This document shows, piece by piece, positions 1 to 8,909 of a DNA stretch of 56,429 nucleotides. Position 1 is the first letter of the stretch, and every line of letters starts with the position of its first letter. The notes beneath the pieces were generated by a model, which saw nothing but the letters and a program-made list of their open reading frames with translations, searched no databases and had not been told where the DNA came from. The position numbers and the translations under genes are program-made. Origin of the DNA: Acidiferrobacterales bacterium (GTDB taxonomy: Bacteria > Pseudomonadota > Gammaproteobacteria > Acidiferrobacterales > JAJDNE01); assembly GCA_022340825.1 (NCBI GenBank), contig JAJDNE010000008.1:1-56429 (forward strand), given 5' to 3'.

Positions 1-1
1 C

Positions 2-127
2 ATCAATCATCGGCTGCGCGGGCTAGCTGGTATCCATGCCCTAAAAGAGCTGGACGATAGTCTGAACGAGTCGCAGGGCCTGCAAGCGTTTGTCGACCGC
101 TTAAGCCAGATTCATGACAGAATATTA
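2..127 (+). pseudogene. Internal fragment of a presequence protease (M16C), opposite strand to the main gene
   Basis: Reading the plus strand from base 2 gives an open 42-codon stretch that resembles the internal linker/C-terminal half of PreP-type M16C proteases: the segment HRLRGLAGIHALKELDDS matches the family's conserved GLAGI-x-ALK-x-LDDSL region. It has no start codon in the window and continues off the left edge. It is collinear with the codon register of the minus-strand gene that begins at 1918, but points the other way, so the two pieces of one gene meet head to head at about 119-130. The homology is from memory of the family; the opposite orientation is directly visible. Confidence 0.7.
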
Positions 128-1918
128 CAGGCACCGGGTGTAGTACGGGAGTACTTGCAACAATTCGTCATCCAGCCCAGGAAGATCGGCAACATATTGC
201 TGGTAAACCAGTCCATTGGTGCCTTGCGGATAAAACGCAGCCGGAAAACCACCGACATCAATGGATTCATGCTTTGGTATTGGCATGGTGACAGGGACAT
301 CTTCCAGGCCAACCTTGGGAAGCACCTCGGGATCGTCTTCTTCCTGCTGACGCTTTGCCAGATCCTTGGCTTGCTGAATGAGCTGTTGCTTTTCCTCGTC
401 CGATAGTTTCGCTTTCAGCTGTTGCAGCTTTTCGTGTTCTTCCTGTTCCCGCTTCTGACTCAACGTCATGTCGGGCGACATGGTCAGTCGCACGCGATGT
501 GGATTGTCGAGCAACAACTGCCTTGTCAGGCGCTTGATGAAATCAGGGTCCTTGATTTCGCCGCGCAATTGCTCCAATACCGGATCAAGATTTAGTAGTG
601 CCACCGGATCGCCGCGATGAATTGCCGGCGACAAGCCTTCCAGTATCAGCTGCAACCCATAGGGGTACCCATCTCCCTTGATCTCGCGCTGATTCAGTTC
701 CAGTTGATGCAACACCGCCTCAACCATTTCCTGCGGCACGCCGTTGTCTGCGACGTCCTGCAATACGCCCAGGATCAACTTCTCAACGGCTTCGGCATTT
801 TCGGGTTTTGAGCCCTCGACGCCACACATAAAACTCATCTCGCGATTGGAATCTTCCAGACCGCAAAGGGGTGACGGTGCGGCAGCGAGTTTTGTCGTTT
901 CCAACGCATGCCGCAAAGGCGAGGCGCCATTGTCGAGCAAGACGCTCGATAGCAAGTGGGCCCGCATCAGTTCCATAGAATCCATGCTCTTGCCCAGCAA
1001 CCAGCCAAGCACGATGTGTGTCTTGTCGCCACCCGATTCGCTTTCATCCAGTGCGTAGCTATCTTCCACGACAAGGGGGGCGCTATACCGTTGCTCGTCT
1101 TTTACCTCGATTACCTTTTCGAGACGATCGAATTGTGCCAGCGCACGCTCTTCGAATCTGGCCTGGTGCTCTACCGCCGGGATATCGCCGTAAGTCATAA
1201 ACACTGCATTCGACGGGTGATAATGGCTTTGGTAAAACTCCTTTAGTTCGTCATAGCTCAACGAAGGGATATCAGCCGGCTCACCGCCGCTGTTGTAGTG
1301 ATAGGTCGTGGTCGGAAACAGGTGTTCAGTCAGGCGCTGCCAGAGCGTGCTGATTGTGGAACTCATGGCGCCCTTCATTTCGTTGAAAACCACACCCTTG
1401 TAAACCAGGTCCGACTCGGAATTCCCGGTTTCCTCGAACTCGATCCGATGTCCTTCCTGGGCAAAATCCAGCTCGTCCAGCCGTGAGAAAAACGCTGCAT
1501 CCAGATAGACATCCAGCAGATTGTTGAAATCCTTTCGGTTCTGGCTGGCAAAGGGATACGCTGTCCAGTCGCTACTGGTGAAGGCATTCATGAATGTATT
1601 CAGCGACCGGCGAATCATCATGAAGAACGGGTCACGTACCGGATAGTGCTTGCTGCCGCACAATGCGGTGTGTTCAAGGATATGTGCAACACCCGTGGAA
1701 TCCATGGGTACGGTGCGGAAGGCGACCAGAAACACGTTCTCGGGATTGTCTGCAGCCAGGTGCAGGTACTGGGCGCCGGTCTTGCGGTGCCGGTATTCCT
1801 CCACCACCAGATTCAGCGATTCAATCTTTTCCGACCTGAGCCATTCAAAGGCTGGATGTACTTTTTCAGGGGCCTCGATTGGCCGCACCATGGCATTTCC
1901 AGTCTGTTGCGTCGTCAT
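125..1918 (-). CDS. Presequence protease PreP-like M16C metallopeptidase, N-terminal part, truncated
   Basis: This is an insulinase-family zinc peptidase of the PreP/Cym1 (M16C) type, which in bacteria degrades short unfolded peptides. The inverted zinc motif HxxEH is HILEH at residues 79-83, with Glu82 as catalytic base and Glu180 (in FNEMKGA) as the probable third ligand. A coiled, charged linker with many Lys/Glu/Gln (about residues 480-525) joins the two halves, as in PreP. Family members run to about 970 residues, but this frame stops after 597, just after PYYTRCL, where relatives continue with a TEVG-like sequence. The sequence beyond the stop is protease sequence on the other strand. 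The protein as read lacks most of its second half and would be inactive. It starts at an ATG and stands alone. Confidence 0.85.
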   Translation of the reverse strand: MTTQQTGNAMVRPIEAPEKVHPAFEWLRSEKIESLNLVVEEYRHRKTGAQYLHLAADNPENVFLVAFRTVPMDSTGVAHILEHTALCGSKHYPVRDPFFMMIRRSLNTFMNAFTSSDWTAYPFASQNRKDFNNLLDVYLDAAFFSRLDELDFAQEGHRIEFEETGNSESDLVYKGVVFNEMKGAMSSTISTLWQRLTEHLFPTTTYHYNSGGEPADIPSLSYDELKEFYQSHYHPSNAVFMTYGDIPAVEHQARFEERALAQFDRLEKVIEVKDEQRYSAPLVVEDSYALDESESGGDKTHIVLGWLLGKSMDSMELMRAHLLSSVLLDNGASPLRHALETTKLAAAPSPLCGLEDSNREMSFMCGVEGSKPENAEAVEKLILGVLQDVADNGVPQEMVEAVLHQLELNQREIKGDGYPYGLQLILEGLSPAIHRGDPVALLNLDPVLEQLRGEIKDPDFIKRLTRQLLLDNPHRVRLTMSPDMTLSQKREQEEHEKLQQLKAKLSDEEKQQLIQQAKDLAKRQQEEDDPEVLPKVGLEDVPVTMPIPKHESIDVGGFPAAFYPQGTNGLVYQQYVADLPGLDDELLQVLPYYTRCL

Positions 1919-2095
1919 AGAGTTCTGTTTTCCACAATAAAATTCGTTAGTGCCCTGATTCTACCTCGCCACCGGCCAGCTTCTACACTTCTGGACGATG
2001 CCCCCACAATCCGCAGGGTTCCGAACGCCGTACAGTAACCATTGGTCAAGCGCAGAAGAATACCGTTATCCTTAATATATATGGGATCGAACACC

Positions 2096-2422
2096 ATGAA
2101 CCAAGTCGCTGACATCATTTTGTTGCTCGAGGCCGAGTTGCGTCGCATCGGCCTTTGGGAAGAGGCAGCGCCAGAGAAACAGGCATTGGAAAGTACCCTG
2201 CCGTTTTGCCATGACTCGCTCGAGTTTCACCAGTGGTTGCAATGGGTACTCATACCAAAAACGCGGGAACTGATTGAAAAGGATATAGCTTTGCCGACAA
2301 CCAGCGATATTGCGGCACTCGCCGAGTACCGGTTTGAGCAAATGCCTCAGGAAACCGATGCGCTGTTGAAGTTAATACGGGAATTCGATCGACTGCTAAG
2401 CGAGGGAAAAACGTCGCCGTGA
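2096..2422 (+). CDS. YqcC family protein (DUF446)
   Basis: The 108-residue product matches the YqcC/DUF446 family, small helical cytoplasmic proteins of unknown role that in enterobacteria sit beside the tRNA pseudouridine synthase truC. The family pattern is visible: an N-terminal helix with EAELRRIGLW, then PFCHDSLEFHQWLQWVLIPK in the middle, and an acidic helical C terminus. I chose the ATG at 2096 because the family begins with this helix and a GGGA at 2083-2086 lies in front of it; in-frame starts at 2042 and 2081 are possible. No truC homologue is beside it here. Confidence 0.85.
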   Translation: MNQVADIILLLEAELRRIGLWEEAAPEKQALESTLPFCHDSLEFHQWLQWVLIPKTRELIEKDIALPTTSDIAALAEYRFEQMPQETDALLKLIREFDRLLSEGKTSP

Positions 2423-2431
2423 TTTTCCGGC

Positions 2432-3532
2432 TCAGGACTTTATCTGGTTTCGACCACCAGCCTTGGCGCGATACAGCGCCTTGTCGGCCAGCGACACCAG
2501 ACGAATCGCGCTCTGGGAAGCGGTAGGTACCAGCGTGGCTACACCGATGCTTAGCGTGACCACCGATTCATCCGGAACACCAATATGTTCCAGGCTGAGC
2601 GCCTCTACGGATTGCCTTAGTGTTTCGGCAAGAGCCCTGGCGGTCGCGTCGTCGGTCTCCGGCAGTATTACGGCAAACTCTTCGCCGCCATACCGCGCGA
2701 CGATATCACCGGCGCGCCGCATCTGGCGCATCAATTCCCCGGCAATTTGCCTGAGACAGACGTCTCCTGCGATGTGACCATAAGTATCGTTATAGTGCTT
2801 GAAGTGATCGACATCGATCATCAGCATTGAAATCGGGCGCTGCATTCGCATCATCCGGCGCCATTCCTGCTCAAGACTCTCATCGAAGAAACGGCGATTA
2901 AAGACGCGCGTCAGGCTATCTTCAGTGGTCAGCTGGCGTAACTCCTCTTCCAGCTGCTTTCGATCAGTAATATCGCGAGCAATCGCCACCACGTAAGAGC
3001 GGGAATCCAGCTCAATTAGCCGCGAATTGATCTCCATGGGGATGCGCCGACCGTTCCGGTGCTGGTGATATTCCTCGTAGATCACACCATTGGCGGAAAC
3101 GCCCTTTTTCGCGATCTGCCCCAGAGACATGTTCTTGTCAGTGTTTACAGTAATGGTCGAGAGATGCGAACCGACCAGGTCTTCGCGGGCATATCCCAGT
3201 CGCTGATAGGCGGCGCGATTAGCATCGAGGATGGTACCGGTGTCGGGATCGATAATAAAAATACCGTCGTTGATTTGATCGAGAAGATATCGGAACAACG
3301 CCTGTTGTTCGCCGATGCTCTGCCAGGGGTTGGGACCTTTAGGATCGGTCGACTGCCCCGGGACGGACTCGCCAACGCCAGAGGTGTCTGCCGTTACATC
3401 CGTAGCGGCGGCAGTCTGTGCACCCGGTGATCTTGAATTAAAATCGCGATTCGACAAATTCAGATTCCCTGTTACCCCGATGATCCCGATTCTTGCGTCG
3501 AGAGGCCTCTGGTCCAGTGAACCCGATATCAC
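2432..3532 (-). CDS. PAS-GGDEF diguanylate cyclase
   Basis: The protein has a low-complexity N terminus (1-70), one PAS domain (about 78-190, ending in the PAC-like DITDRKQLEEEL) and a GGDEF domain (about 200-366). The active-site loop is GGEEF at 282-286. An RxxD inhibitory site (R273-D276) lies exactly five residues before it, so the enzyme should both make cyclic di-GMP and be inhibited by it. There is no transmembrane segment, so PAS sensing is cytoplasmic; the ligand cannot be told. The start is a GTG; a TTG about 24 codons downstream, preceded by AGGGAA, is an alternative that would keep both domains. It converges on yqcC with a 9-base gap. Confidence 0.9.
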   Translation of the reverse strand: MISGSLDQRPLDARIGIIGVTGNLNLSNRDFNSRSPGAQTAAATDVTADTSGVGESVPGQSTDPKGPNPWQSIGEQQALFRYLLDQINDGIFIIDPDTGTILDANRAAYQRLGYAREDLVGSHLSTITVNTDKNMSLGQIAKKGVSANGVIYEEYHQHRNGRRIPMEINSRLIELDSRSYVVAIARDITDRKQLEEELRQLTTEDSLTRVFNRRFFDESLEQEWRRMMRMQRPISMLMIDVDHFKHYNDTYGHIAGDVCLRQIAGELMRQMRRAGDIVARYGGEEFAVILPETDDATARALAETLRQSVEALSLEHIGVPDESVVTLSIGVATLVPTASQSAIRLVSLADKALYRAKAGGRNQIKS

Positions 3533-3894
3533 CGGCTGGGCTTTTCATCTTGATCCAGGCACACAGTCTAGAGAGTTGCACTCCTGTCCGGAAGCACAAA
3601 AATCAAATCGTTGAGCACCGTCCTAAGAAATTACTTTTAGAAACCTTATTTAACCTACTGTATTAATTACTGTTTATAATTGTGAGGGATATTCAAATTT
3701 TCGAGGGATAATGCAAGTGTTTTGGCGAACCCGGCGCTTCATTATCCGGCCCTGCCAAATCGTCGCCCTTGACTTTTTTCTAATCAAGCCGGATCTAATA
3801 TTACTGGATCAGGCCGAAAGCCCCATTTTCACTTTCAAGTTACAATGAGTCCGGTCCAGCAAACGTCAAACGATGATCAGTTGGTAGAGCAAGC
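3533..3894. other. Divergent intergenic region between the cyclase and DUF1178 genes
   Basis: This 362-base gap carries no convincing gene. Its central part (about 3630-3720) is AT-rich and should hold the promoters of both flanking genes. A TTGACT at 3769-3774 followed by TCTAAT (3794-3799) or TAATAT (3796-3801) is a possible promoter for the rightward gene, but the spacers of 19 and 21 bases are longer than ideal. I see no clear hairpin or operator. Confidence 0.4.
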
Positions 3895-4323
3895 ATGATT
3901 ATTTACGATTTGATTTGTGAACACAGTCATCGCTTTGAAGGCTGGTTCAAATCCGCAACGGATTTCACTGCCCAAAAAAGTGAAGGCATGCTTAGCTGTC
4001 CTATGTGCAGCAGCCGCAATGTCACCAAACTACCTACTGCCAGCCGCATTAACCTTAAACGCGATGATTCGAAGGCCCCGGATCACGTCATGGCGGATGT
4101 CAGTTCAACTTTAATTGAAAAAATTCAGGATTATGTCGACAGTCACTACGACGATGTTGGCAAAGACTTCCCGGAAGAGGCCAGAAAGATTTACTACGGC
4201 GAGACAAGCGCACGAAACATCCGCGGCACAGCATCAGTGGATGAGGTACAAGCACTCAACGAAGAAGGTATTCCTGCCTTGCCAATACCCGGCGCGCCGA
4301 TTGACAAAACCAAGCTGAACTAG
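3895..4323 (+). CDS. DUF1178 family zinc-ribbon-like protein
   Basis: The 142-residue product belongs to DUF1178, a proteobacterial family of unknown function. It opens with the typical MIIYDLICEHSHRFEGWFKS and carries a cysteine pair CPMC at residues 35-38, with an earlier Cys at position 8, which together look like a small metal-binding knuckle. The second half is helical and acidic. The ATG at 3895 gives exactly the family's N terminus. It may be a single-gene transcript; the next gene, DUF2788, lies 127 bases downstream on the same strand. Confidence 0.9.
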   Translation: MIIYDLICEHSHRFEGWFKSATDFTAQKSEGMLSCPMCSSRNVTKLPTASRINLKRDDSKAPDHVMADVSSTLIEKIQDYVDSHYDDVGKDFPEEARKIYYGETSARNIRGTASVDEVQALNEEGIPALPIPGAPIDKTKLN

Positions 4324-4450
4324 AGCAAGACCAGCCAACCCGGTCGCGTTGCCCCAAACCACGGAAATTTGGCAATATCGTGGCTAATATAGGCCTATAT
4401 ATTAGTATTTTATTAATTTATAATGCTCGCTAGGTAACGGGCGAAAACAG

Positions 4451-4660
4451 ATGGAAAATATAACAATCGAGCAATTTGAAGACTGGTCATTCGTGCTGGG
4501 CACTACTGGCTTGATGCTCTATATGGCCTTCATCATCTACCGCCTTGGTAAAGACTCCAACGCGGGCAAGTTTGGCTATTTTGTCCTGTTCCTCGCCCTC
4601 GGCCTCGGCATGTTCGGGTTTATCGCCAAATCTGTCATTGTTGAAATCCTGAACATCTAA
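4451..4660 (+). CDS. DUF2788 small membrane protein
   Basis: A 69-residue protein with two predicted membrane helices (about 14-31 and 41-62) separated by the short polar loop RLGKDSNAGK. The sequence agrees with the DUF2788 family, inner-membrane proteins of unknown function in gammaproteobacteria. Its last four bases overlap the 3' end of the convergent SRAP gene. The ATG at 4451 follows an A-rich stretch with no strong Shine-Dalgarno sequence. Confidence 0.85.
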   Translation: MENITIEQFEDWSFVLGTTGLMLYMAFIIYRLGKDSNAGKFGYFVLFLALGLGMFGFIAKSVIVEILNI

Positions 4661-5322
4661 CCTTCCCCCGAGCCGTCGGGCTCGATGCACTCCGGCCCCT
4701 CGTTGCGGGCATTGTTCACATATTTGGAAACACGATAACGCTCCAGGGCGTCTTCCGGCGCCGGCACCATCAGTCGATCAATGGCTTCGCGCTCGTTGCC
4801 GGCCAACCACTGCTTCATACCTTCATCTGAAAGAATGACCGGCATGCGATTGTGGATAGGCGTCATCAGGTCATTTGCCGCAGTGGTAATCACACAGCAT
4901 TGCATGACACCGTCTTTGGAGATTTGATAAATACCGGCAAGCCCCATGGCACTCCCCTGCGCCGGCTTGAAGTAGTAGGGAATCTTTTCTTCCTTGCTAC
5001 GCTTCCATTCGTAGAAACCGTTGACTGGTATAACGGTGCGGGTGTTCGCCACCTGTTTCTTGAAAGATGGCTTGTCCCAGATGGTTTCGGCCCGGGCGTT
5101 GATCAACGGACCGGAGAACTTCCCCGGCTTCGCCCAGGGCGGGACGATGCCCCACTCCATCTCGGCCAGCTGCGGGCCGTCGGCGCCGAACACGGTATAC
5201 AGCTCGGCGCCGGGGGCGACATTGTGACGGGCGCTGAATCGTTCAGGTGAGAGTGACAACCCGAAGCTATCCAGCAATTGCTGGATGCCCTGGTGATCGT
5301 GGATATTCATGCGCCCGCACAT
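4657..5322 (-). CDS. SOS-response-associated peptidase (SRAP/HMCES/YedK family)
   Basis: SRAP proteins crosslink to abasic sites in single-stranded DNA through their N-terminal cysteine and so shield them during replication. The catalytic set is present: Cys2 in MCGRM (exposed after Met removal), Asn75 in INARAET, Glu105 in NGFYEW and His157 in IHNRMP. The length of 221 residues is normal. The gene converges on DUF2788 with a 4-base overlap and is followed upstream by a methyltransferase gene on the same strand, which ends 39 bases before its start. I see no LexA box in front of it. Confidence 0.93.
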   Translation of the reverse strand: MCGRMNIHDHQGIQQLLDSFGLSLSPERFSARHNVAPGAELYTVFGADGPQLAEMEWGIVPPWAKPGKFSGPLINARAETIWDKPSFKKQVANTRTVIPVNGFYEWKRSKEEKIPYYFKPAQGSAMGLAGIYQISKDGVMQCCVITTAANDLMTPIHNRMPVILSDEGMKQWLAGNEREAIDRLMVPAPEDALERYRVSKYVNNARNEGPECIEPDGSGEG

Positions 5323-5361
5323 CGCGCCACCTTGTGGTACAGAAGTTAAATTTGCCTGTAA

Positions 5362-6174
5362 CTACTTGCTACCCCACGCCAGGTGGAAGTCATGCGGCAC
5401 CACCAGTTGCCCGTCGACAATAAAGTCACGGGCCAGTTTCCCGATTTCATTGCGCACTTCTTTCCGAGCCTCTTCCGGCAAGGCGTCATATTGCATCTTT
5501 AAAATGTCACTTGCCTCGACATGGTCCCAGTAGGCATCGAAAGAATCGAAATTATAATTAAACGTCTTCGTTTCGATGGTGAAATCACTGAACCCGGCCT
5601 TGAACAGCATGTCTTCCAGCACACCCGGCCCGCCCAATGATGTCACCTTGGCAACCGGCGGATGCAACTCTTGCGGTAAGCGCGGCGCCATGACCTTGTA
5701 CGACCAGTGCATGGTGGGCATGGTTTCCGGGGTACTCCAGACGGCCAGAGCGAAATGGCCACCTGGCTTGAGTACACGGAACATCTCTTTAAGGCCCTGC
5801 AACGAGTCCTCAAAGAGCATCACACCAAACCGGCAGAGAACCCGGTCGAAACTGTTGGCGTCGAAAGTGAGCGCTTCTGCCGGCATCGTCTCGAAACGGA
5901 TATTGTTCAATCCGAGGTCCTTTACCTTTTTGTTCGCGACACGAACCATGCCTTCGGCAGCATCGACGCCAATAACTTCGATCTCACCCGCCATCTGCCG
6001 GGCCAGGGACAACGCCGGCTCGCCGGTACCCGACGCGAGATCAAGGATTCTGTCGCCCGGTTTCGCCTGCAACTGTTCGATTAATGCCTCACCGACAGGC
6101 GCGAGCTGCGGCAGCCACATATCGAATTTTTCGGCTATTTTGTTCCAATCTGGCTGGTTTTCTGATGCGCTCAT
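5362..6174 (-). CDS. Class I SAM-dependent methyltransferase
   Basis: The 270-residue protein has a standard Rossmann methyltransferase core. Motif I, ILDLASGTG, is at residues 43-51, followed by an acidic residue at the end of strand 2 (VIGVDAAEGM) and the motif RVLKPGGHFALAVWS typical of UbiE/Coq5-like enzymes. The C-terminal half is a substrate domain I cannot assign, so the substrate is unknown. It is clearly similar in plan to the methyltransferase at 8910-9755, on the other side of yajQ and the antiporter. It starts at ATG 6174. Confidence 0.85.
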   Translation of the reverse strand: MSASENQPDWNKIAEKFDMWLPQLAPVGEALIEQLQAKPGDRILDLASGTGEPALSLARQMAGEIEVIGVDAAEGMVRVANKKVKDLGLNNIRFETMPAEALTFDANSFDRVLCRFGVMLFEDSLQGLKEMFRVLKPGGHFALAVWSTPETMPTMHWSYKVMAPRLPQELHPPVAKVTSLGGPGVLEDMLFKAGFSDFTIETKTFNYNFDSFDAYWDHVEASDILKMQYDALPEEARKEVRNEIGKLARDFIVDGQLVVPHDFHLAWGSK

Positions 6175-6332
6175 TCAATTCTCCCCTCTATCTCAATATA
6201 TTGTTATGAACTGCATTTTCAGACGGAAGAATACCACACAGCCAATGAGATGGCGTTTGACCTCTTGTCGGCCGGCGTTTATTTTTGGTTCTCGGAAAAA
6301 ACAAATACCTGCAAATCGGGGAGAAAATACCG

Positions 6333-6815
6333 ATGCCGTCATTTGATGTCGTCTCCAAAATAGACCAGCACGAACTCAATAATGCGCTTGACCAGGCCAA
6401 CCGGGAAGTCGGCAATCGCTTCGACTTCAAGGGCAGTGACGCCAAGTACAAGGAAGCGGATGGCGTGATTACGCTCGACGCCGAGTCTGACTTCCAGCTG
6501 CAGCAAATGATCGACATTCTGTTCAACAAGATCTCCAAACGCGGAATCGATCTGAAGGCACTCGACACTGCCGAGCCTACTGTTTCGGGAAAACGGGCTC
6601 TACAAAAAGTTACCGTCAAGCAGGGTGTGGATAAGGAGCTCGCAAAGAAAATCGTCAAGCTGGTCAAGGACTCGAAGATGAAAGTCCAGGCAGCGATACA
6701 GGGCGACCAGGTGCGAATCACCGGAAAGAAACGAGACGATCTTCAGGAAGCGATTGCACAGCTAAAGAAGGCAGAACTGGGTCTACCGTTACAATTTGAG
6801 AACTTCAGAGATTAA
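6333..6815 (+). CDS. yajQ: YajQ family nucleotide-binding protein
   Basis: A 160-residue YajQ homologue. Some members of this family bind cyclic di-GMP and others bind nucleotides or RNA, so the ligand here is not certain. The family start MPSFDVVSKID is exact, and the duplicated alpha/beta fold is apparent, with FDFKGSDA early and the C-terminal LPLQFENFRD. The ATG at 6333 is fixed by a GGGGAG at 6318-6323, nine bases upstream; an in-frame start at 6285 would add residues foreign to the family. It appears to be transcribed alone between two minus-strand genes. Confidence 0.95.
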   Translation: MPSFDVVSKIDQHELNNALDQANREVGNRFDFKGSDAKYKEADGVITLDAESDFQLQQMIDILFNKISKRGIDLKALDTAEPTVSGKRALQKVTVKQGVDKELAKKIVKLVKDSKMKVQAAIQGDQVRITGKKRDDLQEAIAQLKKAELGLPLQFENFRD

Positions 6816-6906
6816 TTACACGCTATCGACTAGAAGCAGCCAGTTGTAACCAATATCCAGACCAAGGATGCGCCTGGCAGGAAACAAATTACTAAGACTA
6901 ATTGCG

Positions 6907-8754
6907 CTAACGATTTTTGTTGATCCCTTTTCCGATTAGGTCAATATACGATTCATCAGTTAGTTCTTTTACTTTATCCACAAACGCTTTATTTTCCTGC
7001 ACCGGTACATCGGGTTTGTAAAGTGAGGCCATTTCAACCATCGCTTTACGATCTCGCGCGTCGAATTGATCCACCAGTTCCTGGGCATTTTCGAGCGAGT
7101 AACCGAGCGCCTCGAACACGCTTCGTCCCATCCGCAAGGAACTATCATAGGTCTCACGAATGATGTCACGACAACCCGCTGCCCATAAATCGTAAACATG
7201 AAATCGATCGATAGCGCGCGCTACGATGTATACATGTGGATGATGCTGGCTGATATGGCGAACTAGCTCAGTGATACTCTCTTTATCGTCTATTGCGACA
7301 ACAAGTACTTTAGCCTTATCGATTCCAGCGGCATGCAGGAGTTCCGGGCTACGTCCATCTCCGAAATAAGCTTTAATGCCAAACCGACGCAGCATTTCCA
7401 GCTGTGAAGCACTGTAGTCAATAACGGTTGTTTTATACCCTGCGGCCGTCAATATACGGCGAACAAGACCACCTACGCGACCGTTGCCGACGATAATAAT
7501 GTCATTTCTCTCATCAATTGCATCGGCTTCCCTCGATTTCTTTGCCATCCTTGCGGAGAACACCTTCTCCAGGGCAATAAAACAAATTGGCGTAAGCAGC
7601 ATCGAAAGAGCGACCACCAGCATTAGCTGCGAAGCCAGTTCAGCGGGAATAACATGATTGGCGACCGTGAAGGACAACAGCACGAATCCAAATTCACCCG
7701 CCTGCGCCAATCCAATGGCCAACAGCCAACGATCAAAACCTTGCAATTTGAACACCAGCGCAAGTACACAAAGAACAAGTGCTTTTATCAGCATCAAGCC
7801 GGTTGTCATGGCGACAATGGCACCGAGATTCGAGAACAACAAATCAAAGTTAATGCTCGCACCAACCGTGATAAAAAACAGGCCGAGCAATAGTCCCTTG
7901 AAGGGATTGATATCTGCCTCCAGCTCGTGTCGATATTCACTATTTGCCAACACAACACCTGCCAGAAAAGTACCCAATGCAGGGGATAACCCGACCAGGG
8001 ACATCAACAGTGCAATACCTATTACCATCATTAGTGCCGCAGCGGTAAACATTTCTCGCAGGCCTGCCAAGGCAATGAAACGGAATAACGGACGGGTCAG
8101 ATACGTACCTACGAACAAAACAGTCGCCACGGAAAAAACTGTAACAATAGCAACCTGCCAGCCCGCCAGTCCTTCCACAAGATTAATGCTATGGGGACCG
8201 TTATCACTACTGGCCATGGTGCCAGCCTGGGCGACAAGTTCTGGCAACGCCAACAACGGGATAAACGCCAGCATCGGGATAACGGCAATATCCTGAAACA
8301 GCAGCACTGAAAATGCCGATTGCCCACCGTCAGAATTTAGTAAACGCTTTTCGTTTAATGTTTGAAGAACAATTGCTGTCGAGGAGAGTGCAAACACCAG
8401 ACCGATCGCCAAGGCGATCGACCAGGGTTGCCCTAACGCCATGGCGATTGCCATTACGATTGAGGCAGTAGTGATAACCTGCAGCCCTCCCAGCCCCAAT
8501 AGTTTGTCTCGCATTGACCAGAGCTTCCTGGGCTCAAGCTCCAAACCGACGAGAAACAGCATCATGACAACACCAAACTCCGCAAAGTGCTGTAACGAGA
8601 CGACATCCACATGAAGAATGGCGAGGACAGGGCTAATCGCAATGCCTGCAATAAGATAGCCAAGCACCGAACCCAGGCCGAGTTTCGTGGCAAGCGGCAC
8701 AGAAATAACGCCTGAAACCAATAAAACTGTGGCAATCAACAAAAAATCTATCAT
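6907..8754 (-). CDS. CPA2 family cation:proton antiporter with RCK domain (KefB/KefC-like)
   Basis: The 615-residue protein has an antiporter domain with about 12-13 membrane helices (1-400) and a cytoplasmic Rossmann RCK/TrkA-N domain (from about 415) with the dinucleotide motif VGNGRVGG. Family signatures are FLVGLELEPRKLW and the FLAGVVLANSEYRHELEADI segment. Such proteins exchange K+ or Na+ for protons and are gated by nucleotides or glutathione adducts; I cannot tell which ligand applies. No KefF/KefG-like ancillary gene is next to it. It starts at ATG 8754, 155 bases downstream of the second methyltransferase, and is probably transcribed separately. Confidence 0.92.
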   Translation of the reverse strand: MIDFLLIATVLLVSGVISVPLATKLGLGSVLGYLIAGIAISPVLAILHVDVVSLQHFAEFGVVMMLFLVGLELEPRKLWSMRDKLLGLGGLQVITTASIVMAIAMALGQPWSIALAIGLVFALSSTAIVLQTLNEKRLLNSDGGQSAFSVLLFQDIAVIPMLAFIPLLALPELVAQAGTMASSDNGPHSINLVEGLAGWQVAIVTVFSVATVLFVGTYLTRPLFRFIALAGLREMFTAAALMMVIGIALLMSLVGLSPALGTFLAGVVLANSEYRHELEADINPFKGLLLGLFFITVGASINFDLLFSNLGAIVAMTTGLMLIKALVLCVLALVFKLQGFDRWLLAIGLAQAGEFGFVLLSFTVANHVIPAELASQLMLVVALSMLLTPICFIALEKVFSARMAKKSREADAIDERNDIIIVGNGRVGGLVRRILTAAGYKTTVIDYSASQLEMLRRFGIKAYFGDGRSPELLHAAGIDKAKVLVVAIDDKESITELVRHISQHHPHVYIVARAIDRFHVYDLWAAGCRDIIRETYDSSLRMGRSVFEALGYSLENAQELVDQFDARDRKAMVEMASLYKPDVPVQENKAFVDKVKELTDESYIDLIGKGINKNR

Positions 8755-8909
8755 TCAGTTAATACCCCGCTCTGGAGATCAAAAACCGTGGAAATGTTTT
8801 GCTTCGCGAAGTTCTGTTATTGGCTGGAATCAGGCAGATCAGTCCAGGTACCGCTTTTAAAAAAGCAACCAGCCTGAAGTGGACTTTTTAATCGAAATAC
8901 TACCCCGGT

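Noticed and set aside
4668-4685. Hairpin CGAGCC/GGCTCG at the DUF2788-SRAP overlap
   Set aside because: The stem is short and no T tract follows on either strand, so I do not call it a terminator.
5576-6346. 256-codon open frame on the plus strand
   Set aside because: It lies antisense to the methyltransferase, has an unlikely Ser/Arg-rich product without a domain, and lacks a ribosome site.
7658-8296. 212-codon open frame on the plus strand
   Set aside because: Antisense to the antiporter gene, low-complexity Asn/Ser/Thr-rich product; a shadow of hydrophobic codons.
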